In this document: piece by piece, positions 1 through 9,970 of the stretch
Layout of the letters: every line of letters starts with the position of its first letter
How positions within the stretch are numbered: the first letter of the stretch is position 1
Source of the DNA: Janthinobacterium tructae
Lineage (GTDB): Bacteria; Pseudomonadota; Gammaproteobacteria; Burkholderiales; Burkholderiaceae_D
Assembly: GCF_006517255.1 (NCBI RefSeq)
Contig: NZ_CP041185.1
Coordinates: 5,518,001 to 5,582,000 of the forward strand
Reading direction: 5' to 3'
Length of the DNA stretch: 64,000 nucleotides
Notes under the pieces: model-generated
Told to the model about the DNA's origin: nothing
Seen by the model: only the letters and a program-made list of their open reading frames with translations
Database searches by the model: none
Translations under genes and position numbers: made by a program

Positions 1-683
1 GCGTTCACGCCAGCCGGCAGGAAATCCAGGCTGCCCGCCGTGCCGCCCATGTACAGCACGAGCAGCAGGGCAAACATGCCCATCAGCGCCGTGCTGCTGC
101 CCCGGCACGCCAGGTACAGCAGGCTGCACAGCAGATAAGACCAGCCTATCATGCCGAGGATGCCCCACCATGACGGTTGCAGCCAGGTGCTGGAAAATTC
201 CGCATTCAATTCGCCGCGAAACATCGCCAGCAGGAACAGCATCAGCGCGCCGCCGGCGGCCAGCTCCAGCTTGCCCGCGCCCTGGCGCCACAGCAGCATC
301 ATGGCCATATAAAACAGAAGCAAGTACACGGCCTGCGGCAGCAGCGCCGCCTGTGCATCGTAGCGGTAGGCATTCGCCAGCACCACGCCGGCCAGCATCA
401 GGCTGGCGGAGCGCCACAGCAAACGCCCCAGCAAGGCTGGCGTGACGAGGCCGCAATGGCGCTGCAAGGCCAGCGGAATGGCCATGCCCAGCATGAACAG
501 AAAGCCGGGAAAGACCAGGTCGGGCACGGTGATGCCATCGGCGCGCGGACCCGCATGTTCGAGCCAGAAGGCAATGCCTGGCATGCCGGCCAGGTAGTTG
601 ACCCAGATCATGGTGACGATCACGCAGCCGCGGAAGGCGTCCAGGCTGATCAGGCGTTCGGCGGGGGAGGTCGATGGCGGCAT
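1..683 (-). CDS. nagX: NagX-like integral membrane protein (DUF5009 / heparan-alpha-glucosaminide N-acetyltransferase-like), 3' end outside window
   Basis: Multi-spanning inner-membrane protein of the family that includes bacterial NagX and the eukaryotic heparan-alpha-glucosaminide N-acetyltransferase. The visible 227 residues begin MPPSTSPAERLISLDAFRG; the E-R-L-x-S-L-D-x-F-R-G motif is the family's N-terminal signature. Several hydrophobic helices follow (for example around residues 45-60 and 75-90). Its C-terminal part lies beyond the left edge. It sits at the end of the GlcNAc locus, which supports the NagX name, but a terminator lies just upstream (703-740), so it may not be a simple read-through member of the operon. 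The reaction catalysed by bacterial NagX is not settled. The start is the only ATG near the family motif. Confidence 0.75.
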   Translation of the reverse strand, partial: MPPSTSPAERLISLDAFRGCVIVTMIWVNYLAGMPGIAFWLEHAGPRADGITVPDLVFPGFLFMLGMAIPLALQRHCGLVTPALLGRLLWRSASLMLAGVVLANAYRYDAQAALLPQAVYLLLFYMAMMLLWRQGAGKLELAAGGALMLFLLAMFRGELNAEFSSTWLQPSWWGILGMIGWSYLLCSLLYLACRGSSTALMGMFALLLVLYMGGTAGSLDFLPAGVN

Positions 684-702
684 GGGAGGATGAAAAAGGT
701 CG

Positions 703-740
703 AAAAAAAAGCAGCCCCGGCCTGAGCCGGGAACTGCTTT
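703..740 (-). terminator. Rho-independent terminator after the TPR gene
   Basis: On the minus strand a GC-rich hairpin (arms GCAGTTCCCGG and CCGGGGCTGC, at 711-737) is followed by eight T residues (positions 710 down to 703). It lies between the stop of the TPR gene at 764 and the NagX start at 683. Confidence 0.8.
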
Positions 741-763
741 GCGCATGCTGCGGGGAGCCGGAT

Positions 764-2080
764 TTACTGCGCCGCTGCTGCCGGTGCCGCCGTTGCCGTG
801 GCAGGACGGTTCAGCCACAGGATCCAGTAGCGGGCCAGGTCGCCCACGCCGTCGCCGCCCTTGACCGTTTCCAGAACCTTGATGGCGTCGTCTTTCTTGC
901 CGGCCATGGCGTAGGAATAGCCGAGGCGCAGTTTGGCGTCTTCCGGACGCTTCAAGCCGCCCTTGGCGATGCCCTTCTGGATCAGGTCGATACCTTTGTC
1001 GAACTGGTCCATCGTCACGAAGGCGTAACCGAGGTTGATCAAGCCCGTGCCATCCTTGCTCTTCATGGCCGAGGCTTCGCCGCTGGCGATGTTTTTCGCA
1101 TCGTCGGCGGCGGCCTTGTTGGCCTGGTCGCGCAGTTTCTTGTGCTTGGCGGCATTCGCGCCCGTGCCCAGCACGCCTTTGGCAAAGCCGGCGTCGAGCA
1201 CTTTTTTCGCTTCCGTCGGGAAGGCGTTCTGCAAGGCGATTTCAGCCATGTCGCTGTAATCTTGCGGCGGCATGGTGCCCACGGCCTTGAATTGCAGGCG
1301 CAGCACGTCAAGCGCGAAGCGGTCCGAATAGCCGGCCTTGCCTTGCGTGCGGCTCAGCAAATCGCTCCAGTAGTCATCCGACGGGTAGTAGCGCACCAGG
1401 TTTTCCATGGCGACCAGGTAGGTGGCCGGATCCTTGCTCTTCGAGCCCGTATTGGCCAGCAATTGCAGTTCTTCGATGGTCGGCGTCTTGCCCGCTTGCT
1501 GCTTGGCCGTCAGGTCGGCCATCAGTTCCTGTCTCGCGCGCGCGAAATCATTGCTGAAGTAGTAGGAGCGGATGATGTACTGGCGCACGCCCGCGACGTC
1601 ACCTGTTTCCGTCTGGTAACGGGTGAACCACTTGATGGCGTTCGGATAATCCTTGGCGTTGTAGTGGTAGTTGGCCAGCGCCTGGATGAAGTCGCCCTGG
1701 GCTTTCTTGTCCAGCTTGCCTGATTCGATTACCGCTTCCAGTGCCGTCATGGCCATGGCCGTATTGTTGGTGGTGGAGGCGAGCGCCACGCGCAGGCGGT
1801 TCAGCACGAACAATTCGTAGGGCGTCAGGGCGGGAATGGCGGCTGCCTGGTCGATGCGGCTTTGCACGTCGGCGTAGTTTTTTGCCTCCATTGAGGCTTT
1901 GACGGCGGCCGGATCGAGCAGTTTGAATACTTCAGGACGTACCGTGTCTGCGGGGGCGGCGACGGGTGCACCGGCGGCAGCGGCTGGCTTGGCATCCTGC
2001 GCGTGCGACAGGGTAGGCAGGACGTTCAGGCCGATGGCGGCCAGGATCAGGCTGAGACGGGCAAGACGGAATTGGGACAT
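764..2080 (-). CDS. Secreted TPR-like repeat protein
   Basis: This is a 438-residue protein with a signal peptide (hydrophobic stretch LSLILAAIGLNVLPTLSHA, cleavage near residue 27) followed by an alanine/proline-rich linker. The rest is alpha-helical, and short helix pairs around residues 65-250 and 340-420 look like tetratricopeptide repeats (for example YNAKDYPNAIKWF and LGYSYAMAGKKDDAIKVLE). It is probably a periplasmic scaffold. It lies just downstream of the GlcNAc transport genes but is separated from ugpC by about 160 bp, so it may have its own promoter. I do not recognise a specific function. A link to chitin or muropeptide use is inferred from position only. Confidence 0.7.
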   Translation of the reverse strand: MSQFRLARLSLILAAIGLNVLPTLSHAQDAKPAAAAGAPVAAPADTVRPEVFKLLDPAAVKASMEAKNYADVQSRIDQAAAIPALTPYELFVLNRLRVALASTTNNTAMAMTALEAVIESGKLDKKAQGDFIQALANYHYNAKDYPNAIKWFTRYQTETGDVAGVRQYIIRSYYFSNDFARARQELMADLTAKQQAGKTPTIEELQLLANTGSKSKDPATYLVAMENLVRYYPSDDYWSDLLSRTQGKAGYSDRFALDVLRLQFKAVGTMPPQDYSDMAEIALQNAFPTEAKKVLDAGFAKGVLGTGANAAKHKKLRDQANKAAADDAKNIASGEASAMKSKDGTGLINLGYAFVTMDQFDKGIDLIQKGIAKGGLKRPEDAKLRLGYSYAMAGKKDDAIKVLETVKGGDGVGDLARYWILWLNRPATATAAPAAAAQ

Positions 2081-2239
2081 GGGTTATCCTTCAATCAATA
2101 ACAAAAATACGCACCTGCAGTGGCAGCGGCAACATCGTGCAGCGGCATCGCAAAGGGGCAGGGAAGCTCGAAAAAATACATTTCCGCCAGTCTGCCTGCA
2201 TAAGACAAACAGAAGCGGCATGATACAGAGCGGCTATTG

Positions 2240-3385
<1,146 letters not shown>

Positions 3386-3399
3386 GTGGTGGTTCTATC

Positions 3400-4746
3400 C
3401 TAGCTGGCGCTGGCTGGCGCCTGGGGGGAATCGGCCTTGGTCAGGTCGGGTTTGTCGGCCGCATCCTTGGGCCCGATGCGCATGAAGCGCGACAGGATCA
3501 GGACGGGCAGGGCCGACACCAGCACCCACAGGAAAAAGGTTTTGTAGCCGAGCGCCGTCTGGATGTCGCCGCTGATCATCTTGAACAGCACGAAGCCGAG
3601 CTGCATCACGCCGGTGGCGAACGCATAGTGGGCCGTCTGGTACTTGCCGACGGAGACCACCTGCATCATGAACAGGATCAGGCCGACGAAGCCGAAGCCG
3701 TAGCCGAACATCTCCACGCTGAGTGCGGCCGTGATCAGGGTCAGGTCGGTGGGCATGCTGTGGCTCAGGTAATAGAACACCAGGTTCGGCAAGTTCATGG
3801 CCAGGATCAGGAACAGCATGGCGCGTTTCAGGCCCAGCCAGGAAGTGAAATAGCCGCCGCCTACGCTGCCCAGCAAAAAGGCGACAGTGCCGGCCGTGCC
3901 GTACACGGCGCCCACTTCCGTCGTCGACAGGCCCAGGCCGCCCAGCTCGCGCGCTTCGCGCAGGAACAGCGGGCCGATGGTCTGCACTTGCGCCTCGCCG
4001 GCGCGGAACAGGATGATGAAGGCGATCATGCCCCAGATGCCGGGCTTTTTCAGGAAGTCCACCAGCACGTCCCACAGGGTGCTGCTGATGCCGGCCACGC
4101 TCTTGTCGGCCACGGCCACGTTGCGCACCTGCGGCAGCGCCCACAGGTGATATGCGGCCAGCGACAGCATCATGGCGCCGATGATCAGGAAAATCACCGA
4201 CCAGGCAGGCTTGACGCCGATATTTTTTTCCAAGTAGCCGGCCAGGATCACCAGGCCGCCCAGCGAGATGAACTTGCCCGCGTTGAAGAAGGCGCCCTGC
4301 CAGCCCGCGTAAGCCGCCTGCTGCTTGTCGGACAGGCTGGCGATGTACAGGCCATCGCAGACGATGTCGTGCGTTGACGAAGCCAGCGCGGCGACGAACA
4401 GCACGGCGATGCAGGCGGCGAACCACAGCGGCGTTTGCAGCGCCAGCGCGATCAGGCCCAGGCTCAGGCCACCGGCGAACTGGAACAGCACCACCATGGT
4501 CTTCTTGCTCGACGCCAGCTCCAGAAAGGGGCTCCACAGCGACTTGAAGACCCAGGCAAAGCCGATCAGGCCCGTCCAGCGGGCGATCTGGTCGTTCGGC
4601 ACGCCCATGCTCTTGAACATCAGACCGGCCACCAGGGCCACCGCGTAAAACGGCAGGCCCTGGGCGAAGTACAAGGTGGGCACCCACGAAATCGGGCTGC
4701 GGACGCCGCCCTTGCTACGGTTGCTGCTGCTGGTCTTGTCGTTCAT
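3400..4746 (-). CDS. MFS transporter, AmpG-like
   Basis: Inner-membrane carrier of 448 residues with about 12 hydrophobic segments. The N-terminal block (SWVPTLYFAQGLPFYAV, then DQIARWTGLIGFAW and KSLWSPFLE) resembles the AmpG / SLC33-type branch of the major facilitator superfamily. AmpG imports GlcNAc-anhydroMurNAc muropeptides. Lying between a NagZ-like GH3 protein and an ABC ATPase inside a GlcNAc operon, it is a plausible importer of GlcNAc-containing disaccharides or peptidoglycan fragments. Substrate is inferred from context only. A different GlcNAc carrier, NagP, belongs to another MFS branch and is not what this looks like. Confidence 0.75.
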   Translation of the reverse strand: MNDKTSSSNRSKGGVRSPISWVPTLYFAQGLPFYAVALVAGLMFKSMGVPNDQIARWTGLIGFAWVFKSLWSPFLELASSKKTMVVLFQFAGGLSLGLIALALQTPLWFAACIAVLFVAALASSTHDIVCDGLYIASLSDKQQAAYAGWQGAFFNAGKFISLGGLVILAGYLEKNIGVKPAWSVIFLIIGAMMLSLAAYHLWALPQVRNVAVADKSVAGISSTLWDVLVDFLKKPGIWGMIAFIILFRAGEAQVQTIGPLFLREARELGGLGLSTTEVGAVYGTAGTVAFLLGSVGGGYFTSWLGLKRAMLFLILAMNLPNLVFYYLSHSMPTDLTLITAALSVEMFGYGFGFVGLILFMMQVVSVGKYQTAHYAFATGVMQLGFVLFKMISGDIQTALGYKTFFLWVLVSALPVLILSRFMRIGPKDAADKPDLTKADSPQAPASAS

Positions 4747-4803
4747 GGATGCTTCCTCGGGTCGTCTTGATAGTCGGGTATTGCGTTCGGTGCAAAGGCG
4801 CGG

Positions 4804-5832
4804 TTATTGGCAGCGCCGCCTGGCCTCGGCCATGATGATGCGGTCGGCCGCCTCCTGCGCGTACACGCCGCTGGCGGCCGGGTAGCGTGCGGCCATGGCC
4901 GCCAGGCGCTGCAGCCGCGCACCCACGGCCTGCAGCGGCAGGGCGCCAGAGGCCAGCGCGGCGCTGACATCGTCCAGCGCGGCCGGCAACTGCGCGGCAT
5001 CGGCCAGCAGGGCCATGTCGGCGCCGGCGGCCAGGGCGCGCGCGCCGACATGCCCGCCCTGCGCGTCGATGCCGGGCGTGAGCAGCACGCCGCCATAGCC
5101 CCACTGCTGGCGCAGCAAGCCATGCATCACCGCGTGCGACAGGCTGGCGGGCTGGCGCGCGTCGAGAGCCGGATAGGTCACGTGCGCGCTCAGCATCGAG
5201 GCCGTCTGCGTGGCGGCCTGGCGAAACGGCACGAAATCGTGTTCTTCCAGCTGCGCGCGGGTCTTGTCGACGCTGGGCAGCTGGCCACCGGCAGCGTGCT
5301 GCGGCAGGTACAGCCTGGCGCAGCACGCCACGCCCTCGGCCTGACAGCCCGCCGTCCAGGCTTGCGCCATGGCGGCCGCTTGTGCCGGATCGCCGCCAAA
5401 CGCCTGCGCCGCGCCAGGCGCCTGTGCGGCGCCGGTGTCGAGATTGATCAAGGGTGCCAGCAGCCAGTTGATACCCAGCGCGCGCAAGCCGCGCGCCGTC
5501 GCCGCGCCCATGCCGTTGGCCAGCTCCGCGTCGCCAAGGGCGCACAGGTCCATGGCGCCCGGCGGCTGCGGCAGCCAGGCCGGGTAAGCCGGGGGCATGC
5601 CGGCCGGGTCGATGGCGATCAGCGCGTGCGGCCCCAGCGCGCGCCGCAAGTCCGCGCTCAGGCGCGTCAGCTGCGCCGTATCGCGCAGATTGGCCGCGTG
5701 CAGGCACACGGCGCGCACGCCGCTGGCCTGCAGCCATTGCGCCGTGGCCGCATCGAGTTCGGTGCCGGGGATGCCCGTCATCAGCAGCTGCCCGGCAAGC
5801 CGGCGCAGGTCGGTGGCGATGGCGGCGCTCAT
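4804..5832 (-). CDS. GH3-family (NagZ-like) protein with degenerate active site
   Basis: The 342 residues follow the glycoside hydrolase family 3 N-terminal barrel of beta-N-acetylhexosaminidase NagZ. The family blocks AIDPAG, ALGINWLLAPLINLDT, SAHVTYPALDARQPASLS and LLRQQWGYGGVLLT are all recognisable. The catalytic elements are not intact. The normal KHFPGHG histidine loop reads RLYLPQHAAGG, and the nucleophile motif S-D-D-L reads T-P-G-I, so the expected Asp is absent. There is no signal peptide, so it should be cytosolic like NagZ. The start overlaps the upstream permease stop by 4 bp (ATGA), indicating translational coupling. It may be a non-hydrolytic sugar-binding or diverged enzyme. 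Confidence 0.75.
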   Translation of the reverse strand: MSAAIATDLRRLAGQLLMTGIPGTELDAATAQWLQASGVRAVCLHAANLRDTAQLTRLSADLRRALGPHALIAIDPAGMPPAYPAWLPQPPGAMDLCALGDAELANGMGAATARGLRALGINWLLAPLINLDTGAAQAPGAAQAFGGDPAQAAAMAQAWTAGCQAEGVACCARLYLPQHAAGGQLPSVDKTRAQLEEHDFVPFRQAATQTASMLSAHVTYPALDARQPASLSHAVMHGLLRQQWGYGGVLLTPGIDAQGGHVGARALAAGADMALLADAAQLPAALDDVSAALASGALPLQAVGARLQRLAAMAARYPAASGVYAQEAADRIIMAEARRRCQ

Positions 5833-6665
5833 TTGACGGCGCCGTCCATGCCGCGCATGAAAAAGCGCTGGGTAAACAGGAATGCCAGCAGGGTCGGCAC
5901 GATGGTGATCAGGGTGCCGGCGGCGATCACGCGCGTGCTGCTGCCGAACGTGCCGCGCAAATACAGCACGCCTACCGACAGCGGGAATTCATCGGGTTTG
6001 CTCATGACGATGGAGGGCCAGATGTATTCATTCCAAGATTCGACGGCCGTCAGGATGCCGACGGTGGCCAGCCATGGCGTGATCAGGGGCAGCATGATGC
6101 GGCTGAAGATGACCCACTCGGAGGCGCCGTCGACACGCGCGGCGTCGATCAGGTCTTGCGGCACTTCCTCGAACGCCTGCTTGAGCAGCAAAATGGCCAC
6201 GGCCGTCACCACGTTGGGCAGGATCACGCCCGTGTAGGTGTCGACCAGGCTCATTTGCGTGATGGTGATGAAGTTGACGAGAAAATTCACCTCCGACGGC
6301 AGCACCAGCGTGGCCAGGATCAGGCCGAACACCAGTTTGCGGCCACGGAATTTCAGGCGCGCCAGCGGATACGCGGCCAAAGAGCACAGCAGCAGTTTCC
6401 AGAAGACGGTGAACACGGCGATCAGCACGGAGTTCTTGAAGAACGACCAGATCGGGATCGCATTGAACACTTCGATGAAGTTCTCAAAAGACGGCGCCTT
6501 CGGCCAGAAGGTGGGCGGGAAGGCGAAGATATTGCCTTGCGTGGAAATGGCCGTCACCAGGGTCCACCAGAACGGGAAGACGCAGACGACGGCGATCGCG
6601 CACAGCACGGCATAGTGGCCCAGTATTTGCAGGCGGGTTTTCAGGGGGCGGGAACGGGTATTCAT
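5829..6665 (-). CDS. Carbohydrate ABC transporter permease (MalG/UgpE type)
   Basis: This is the second inner-membrane permease of a CUT1 sugar importer, with six predicted helices. The cytoplasmic EAA loop that docks the ATPase is clear at EVPQDLIDAARVDGAS. An ATG at 6671 is also possible, but the purine-rich AGGGG lies only one base from it and seven bases from the ATG at 6665, so I chose 6665 (MNTRSRPLK). It partners the permease at 6679 and the binding protein at 7556. The locus context indicates GlcNAc or chitobiose as substrate, as in NgcEFG-like systems. Confidence 0.9.
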   Translation of the reverse strand: MNTRSRPLKTRLQILGHYAVLCAIAVVCVFPFWWTLVTAISTQGNIFAFPPTFWPKAPSFENFIEVFNAIPIWSFFKNSVLIAVFTVFWKLLLCSLAAYPLARLKFRGRKLVFGLILATLVLPSEVNFLVNFITITQMSLVDTYTGVILPNVVTAVAILLLKQAFEEVPQDLIDAARVDGASEWVIFSRIMLPLITPWLATVGILTAVESWNEYIWPSIVMSKPDEFPLSVGVLYLRGTFGSSTRVIAAGTLITIVPTLLAFLFTQRFFMRGMDGAVK

Positions 6666-6678
6666 GGTCATGCCCCTG

Positions 6679-7548
6679 TCAGCGGTGCTTGGGTTTCAGA
6701 TAGCGCAGGCACAGCAGGGCGATGGCTATGCAGAACAGCGAGACGACGAAACTGGCGGCCAGCGCGCGCGGCAGTTTCAAGTGTTTGAGGCCCTGGTCAT
6801 ACGCGTAGTACAGCGCCGTGAAGGTCGAGTTCATCGGTCCGCCCTGGGTCAGCACGTCGACTTCCTGGTAAGCCTTCAGGGCCGCCAGCACGGACAGGAT
6901 GGAGCACAGCATGATGGTGGGGCGCAGCATCGGCACGGTGATTTTCCAGAATCGCTGCCAGCGGTTGGCGCCATCGAGCATGGCCGCCTCCTGCATGTCC
7001 GACGGGATCGATTGCAGCGCCGCCAGGTACATCACCATGTACCAGCCCAGGCCGCGCCACAGGGTGACGAACATGACGGCGAACAGGGCCAGGCTGTCGT
7101 TCGTCAGCCAGCCCACGGGCGCGTTCACCAGTTTCAGCGTCAGCATCACGTAGTTCAAGGCGCCCTGTTCGTGGAACATGAAGCCCCACATGATGCCGAC
7201 CACGGAAACGGTGGTCACCACGGGGACGTAGAAGGCGGCGCGGAACAAACGGATGCCGGGAAGGCGGTTGTTGGCCAGCACGGCCAGCACGATGGCGCCC
7301 ACTTGCACGAAGGGCACCATCAGCAAAAACATCAGCGAATTCTTCAGGCCCGAGACGAACATCTCGTTGTTGAAGATATAGCGGAAGTTATCCAGGCCGA
7401 CGAAGCGCGTCTCGCGTATCAGGCTGTAGTCGGTAAACGCCAGCACGGAGCCGTAGCCGACGGGCCAGAAGGAAAAGGCGGCCAGCAGCAGCAGGGCCGG
7501 GGCGAGAAACAGCCAGGCTTGCAGGGTGTGGCGGTGGGTGAGTTTCAT
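6679..7548 (-). CDS. Carbohydrate ABC transporter permease (MalF/UgpA type)
   Basis: This 289-residue inner-membrane permease has an N-terminal helix LFLAPALLLLAAFSFWPV and an EAA loop MQEAAMLDGANRWQRF. Its ribosome binding site GAGGA overlaps the stop of the solute-binding protein gene, so the two are translated in tandem. It forms the heterodimeric channel with the permease directly downstream. The expected substrate, from neighbours only, is GlcNAc or a short chito-oligosaccharide. Confidence 0.9.
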   Translation of the reverse strand: MKLTHRHTLQAWLFLAPALLLLAAFSFWPVGYGSVLAFTDYSLIRETRFVGLDNFRYIFNNEMFVSGLKNSLMFLLMVPFVQVGAIVLAVLANNRLPGIRLFRAAFYVPVVTTVSVVGIMWGFMFHEQGALNYVMLTLKLVNAPVGWLTNDSLALFAVMFVTLWRGLGWYMVMYLAALQSIPSDMQEAAMLDGANRWQRFWKITVPMLRPTIMLCSILSVLAALKAYQEVDVLTQGGPMNSTFTALYYAYDQGLKHLKLPRALAASFVVSLFCIAIALLCLRYLKPKHR

Positions 7549-7555
7549 GCTGTCC

Positions 7556-8815
7556 TCAGTGACGCGGCAGGGTGGCCAGCTTGCGGTTCCAGATGGCGAC
7601 GGCCTGGTCCAGCGCCTGTTTCACGTCCTGCTTGCCCGTCACGCCCGCCTCGACGGCTTTGACCAGCGAGCGGCGCAGCTCGTCGTAGTCGTCGATGCCG
7701 GCCACGTACAGGGTGCGCGAGTGGCCCATCGACAGGGCGCCGGCAGCGACGGCTTTCTCGGCCGCGCCCGCGTTCTGCGGCGTGGCGAGGAAGAACGGGT
7801 CGGCCGCCGCCTTGACGGTGGTGGGAAAGACGCTGGCCTGCCTGGCGAAGGCCAGCTGGTTGGTGTCGTTCGTCAGGAAGCGCGCGAACTTGCCGACCGA
7901 TGGCAACAGGTGTGCCGGCACGCCTTTCGGAATGGCGAAGTGCACCAGCCAGCCGCCGTCGGCGATGCCGGTGGGGCCAAGCGGCGCGGGTGCCACGTCG
8001 GTGATGGCGTAGATGTCTTTCGCATCGCCGCGAATGCGCTGCATGGCCGTGGGGGGCGCCAGCAGCATGCCCAGGCGGCCGCCCTTGTAGGCGTCGATCA
8101 CGGCCGGGAAGTTATCTTCGGCGAACAGGCTTTCTTTCAGCAGGCCGCCCACTTTATAGGTGTCGGCCAGTTTTTGCACCAGCGCCACGTGCTGCGGCGA
8201 ATTGAAGACGGCGCGGCCATCGGTGATGACGGCCAGGCCCTGCTGCATGAACAGGCCGTCGATCTTCGACAGCGCGGGGGCGATGCCGGCCTTGCCCGTG
8301 CGTTGCGCGATCTGGCGCGCGAACGCCAGCTGTTCATCGAGGCTGGCAGGTCCGCGCGCGAGGCCCGCCTGTTTGAAGATATCGGTATTGAAGGCGATCA
8401 CCGCGACATTGCTGTACATGGGGAAGCCATAGGTGCGGCCCTTGAAGCGCAGGTCTTCCAGGGCACTGGGAATGTAGCTGGCGCGCGCCTCCGCGATCAG
8501 GCCATCGATGGGCGTGAGCAAGCCGTCGCGCGCAAATTCGTCGGCCCAGGGCACGTTCAGGCTGACCAGCGCAGGCGGCGTGCCGGCCACGATGCGCGTG
8601 ACCAGCTTGGTCTGGATGACGTCCCACGGGAAGTCTATCCATTCGATTTTGACGCCGGGATTCTGCGCCTCATAGCGCGCCACCACTGCATTGAAATACG
8701 GCGTGAACTTGGGCTTCATGCTGAAGGTCCAGAATTCGATTTTTTCGGCAGCCCATGCCTGTGGCGCGAGCAGACCCGCGCAGGCAAACACCGCCAACAG
8801 TCTCTTGATCGTCAT
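7556..8815 (-). CDS. Extracellular solute-binding protein of the sugar ABC importer
   Basis: Family 1 extracellular solute-binding protein (MalE/UgpB type), about 419 residues. The start at 8815 (MTIKRLLAVFACAGLLAPQAWA) gives a proper signal peptide with cleavage after AWA, and AGGA lies eight bases upstream. An upstream in-frame ATG at 8869 would add an uncharacteristic non-hydrophobic leader. The mature protein begins EKIEFWTFSMKPKFTPYF, typical of the family. It delivers sugar in the periplasm to the two permeases immediately downstream. GlcNAc or chitobiose is inferred from context. Confidence 0.9.
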   Translation of the reverse strand: MTIKRLLAVFACAGLLAPQAWAAEKIEFWTFSMKPKFTPYFNAVVARYEAQNPGVKIEWIDFPWDVIQTKLVTRIVAGTPPALVSLNVPWADEFARDGLLTPIDGLIAEARASYIPSALEDLRFKGRTYGFPMYSNVAVIAFNTDIFKQAGLARGPASLDEQLAFARQIAQRTGKAGIAPALSKIDGLFMQQGLAVITDGRAVFNSPQHVALVQKLADTYKVGGLLKESLFAEDNFPAVIDAYKGGRLGMLLAPPTAMQRIRGDAKDIYAITDVAPAPLGPTGIADGGWLVHFAIPKGVPAHLLPSVGKFARFLTNDTNQLAFARQASVFPTTVKAAADPFFLATPQNAGAAEKAVAAGALSMGHSRTLYVAGIDDYDELRRSLVKAVEAGVTGKQDVKQALDQAVAIWNRKLATLPRH

Positions 8816-8898
8816 TTTTATCCTGGAGCGTGGCGCTCCAATGTCCATGAGTCCGCGGCGCGGGTACATGCCCTTGCCGTCGCTTATATTCGGGTGCT

Positions 8899-8910
8899 GC
8901 TGCCGGCAGC
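8899..8910. repeat. 12-bp palindrome between nagB-II and the binding-protein gene
   Basis: GCTGCCGGCAGC is a perfect palindrome in the 132-bp gap between nagB-II and the ABC binding-protein gene. It could form an RNA hairpin that tunes expression of the transporter part of the operon, or bind a protein. Its function is unknown. Confidence 0.4.
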
Positions 8911-8947
8911 CGCGTCCCGTGCCGGGAGCGCAGTTGCCAGGTATTGC

Positions 8948-9970
8948 TTAGTTTGTTTTTGTTACTTTGCTCAGGTGGCGCGGCGCATCCGGGTCCATGC
9001 CGCGCGCGGCCGACAGTTTCGCCGCCATCACGTAGAAGGACTGAATGGCGACGATCGGGTCGAGGTCCGGCGTGGCCGCCACGGGCAGGGTCAGGTCGCG
9101 TTCGGCCACGTCGGCGGGGGCCGCCAGCAAGACCTTGGCGCCGCGGCCGCGCATCTCTGTTGCCAGTTGCAGCAGCCCGGCTTGCGTCGGGCCGCGCGTT
9201 GCAAAAATGAGCAGCGGGTAGCCGTCTTCGATCAGTGCCATTGGGCCGTGCTTGATCTCGGCGCCGCTGAACGCTTCCGCCTGCAGGGCCGAGGTTTCCT
9301 TGAATTTCAGCGCCGCTTCCAGCGCCACGGGGAAGCTGATGCCGCGCCCCACGACCATGATGTTGCGCGCCGGCGCCAGCACGTCAATCGCCGGCGACCA
9401 GTCGACGCGGGTCGCTTCGAGCAGTGCTTCGGGCAGCGCTTCCAGGCCCGCCTGCAGCTCGGGGTCGTTCTGCCACTGGGCCACCATGCGCGCACCGGCG
9501 ACCAGGCTGGTGATGAAGCTTTTCGTCGCAGCGACGCTTTGTTCCTTGCCGGCGCGCAGGGGCATGGCCCATTCGGCGGCGTGCGCCAGCGGCGAATCGA
9601 TGTCGTTGACGAGGGCCACGGTAGTGGCGCCGCCGTCGCGGAAGTAGCGGATCGGTTCGACCACGTCCGGGCTCTGGCCCGATTGCGAAATCGAGATGGC
9701 CAAGGTATCGCGCGTCACCAGCGGCGATTTGTTCAGCGTGACCAGCGACATCGGCAAGGATGCCACGACACGGCCCAGGCGCGCCATGATCAGGTAGGCG
9801 ACGTAGTTGCAGGCGTGGTCGGAGCTGCCGCGCGCGATGGTCAGCGCGGTCGAGAACGAGGTGCTCCTCAATTTGCGGCCCAGTTCCGCGTAGCGTTCCG
9901 TGTCGCTGGCCAGTTGCAGGGCGACGCATTCGGCGGCGGAAATGGCTTCTTTAAGCATCATTGAGGTCAC
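8948..9970 (-). CDS. nagB-II: Glucosamine-6-phosphate deaminase NagB-II (SIS domain)
   Basis: Cytosolic enzyme of 340 residues with two SIS sugar-isomerase domains, homologous to the isomerase half of GlmS but without the glutaminase half. This is the NagB-II type that converts GlcN6P to fructose-6-P and ammonia. Sugar-phosphate loops are visible as ARGSSDHAC and ISQSGQSPD in the first domain and VGRGISFPVALEAALKFKE with AEIKHGPMAL in the second. The start is GTG at 9970, because AAGGAG lies six bases upstream; the nearby ATGs at 9961 and 9958 are too far from it. It overlaps the end of nagA by 20 bp, so translation is probably coupled. Confidence 0.92.
   Translation of the reverse strand: MTSMMLKEAISAAECVALQLASDTERYAELGRKLRSTSFSTALTIARGSSDHACNYVAYLIMARLGRVVASLPMSLVTLNKSPLVTRDTLAISISQSGQSPDVVEPIRYFRDGGATTVALVNDIDSPLAHAAEWAMPLRAGKEQSVAATKSFITSLVAGARMVAQWQNDPELQAGLEALPEALLEATRVDWSPAIDVLAPARNIMVVGRGISFPVALEAALKFKETSALQAEAFSGAEIKHGPMALIEDGYPLLIFATRGPTQAGLLQLATEMRGRGAKVLLAAPADVAERDLTLPVAATPDLDPIVAIQSFYVMAAKLSAARGMDPDAPRHLSKVTKTN

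Noticed and set aside
7526..9964. Very long open frame on the plus strand opposite the binding-protein and nagB-II genes
   Set aside because: Composition (His, Arg, Gln, Gly-rich with no family motif) is that of the antisense strand of GC-rich genes; the minus-strand genes have full motifs.
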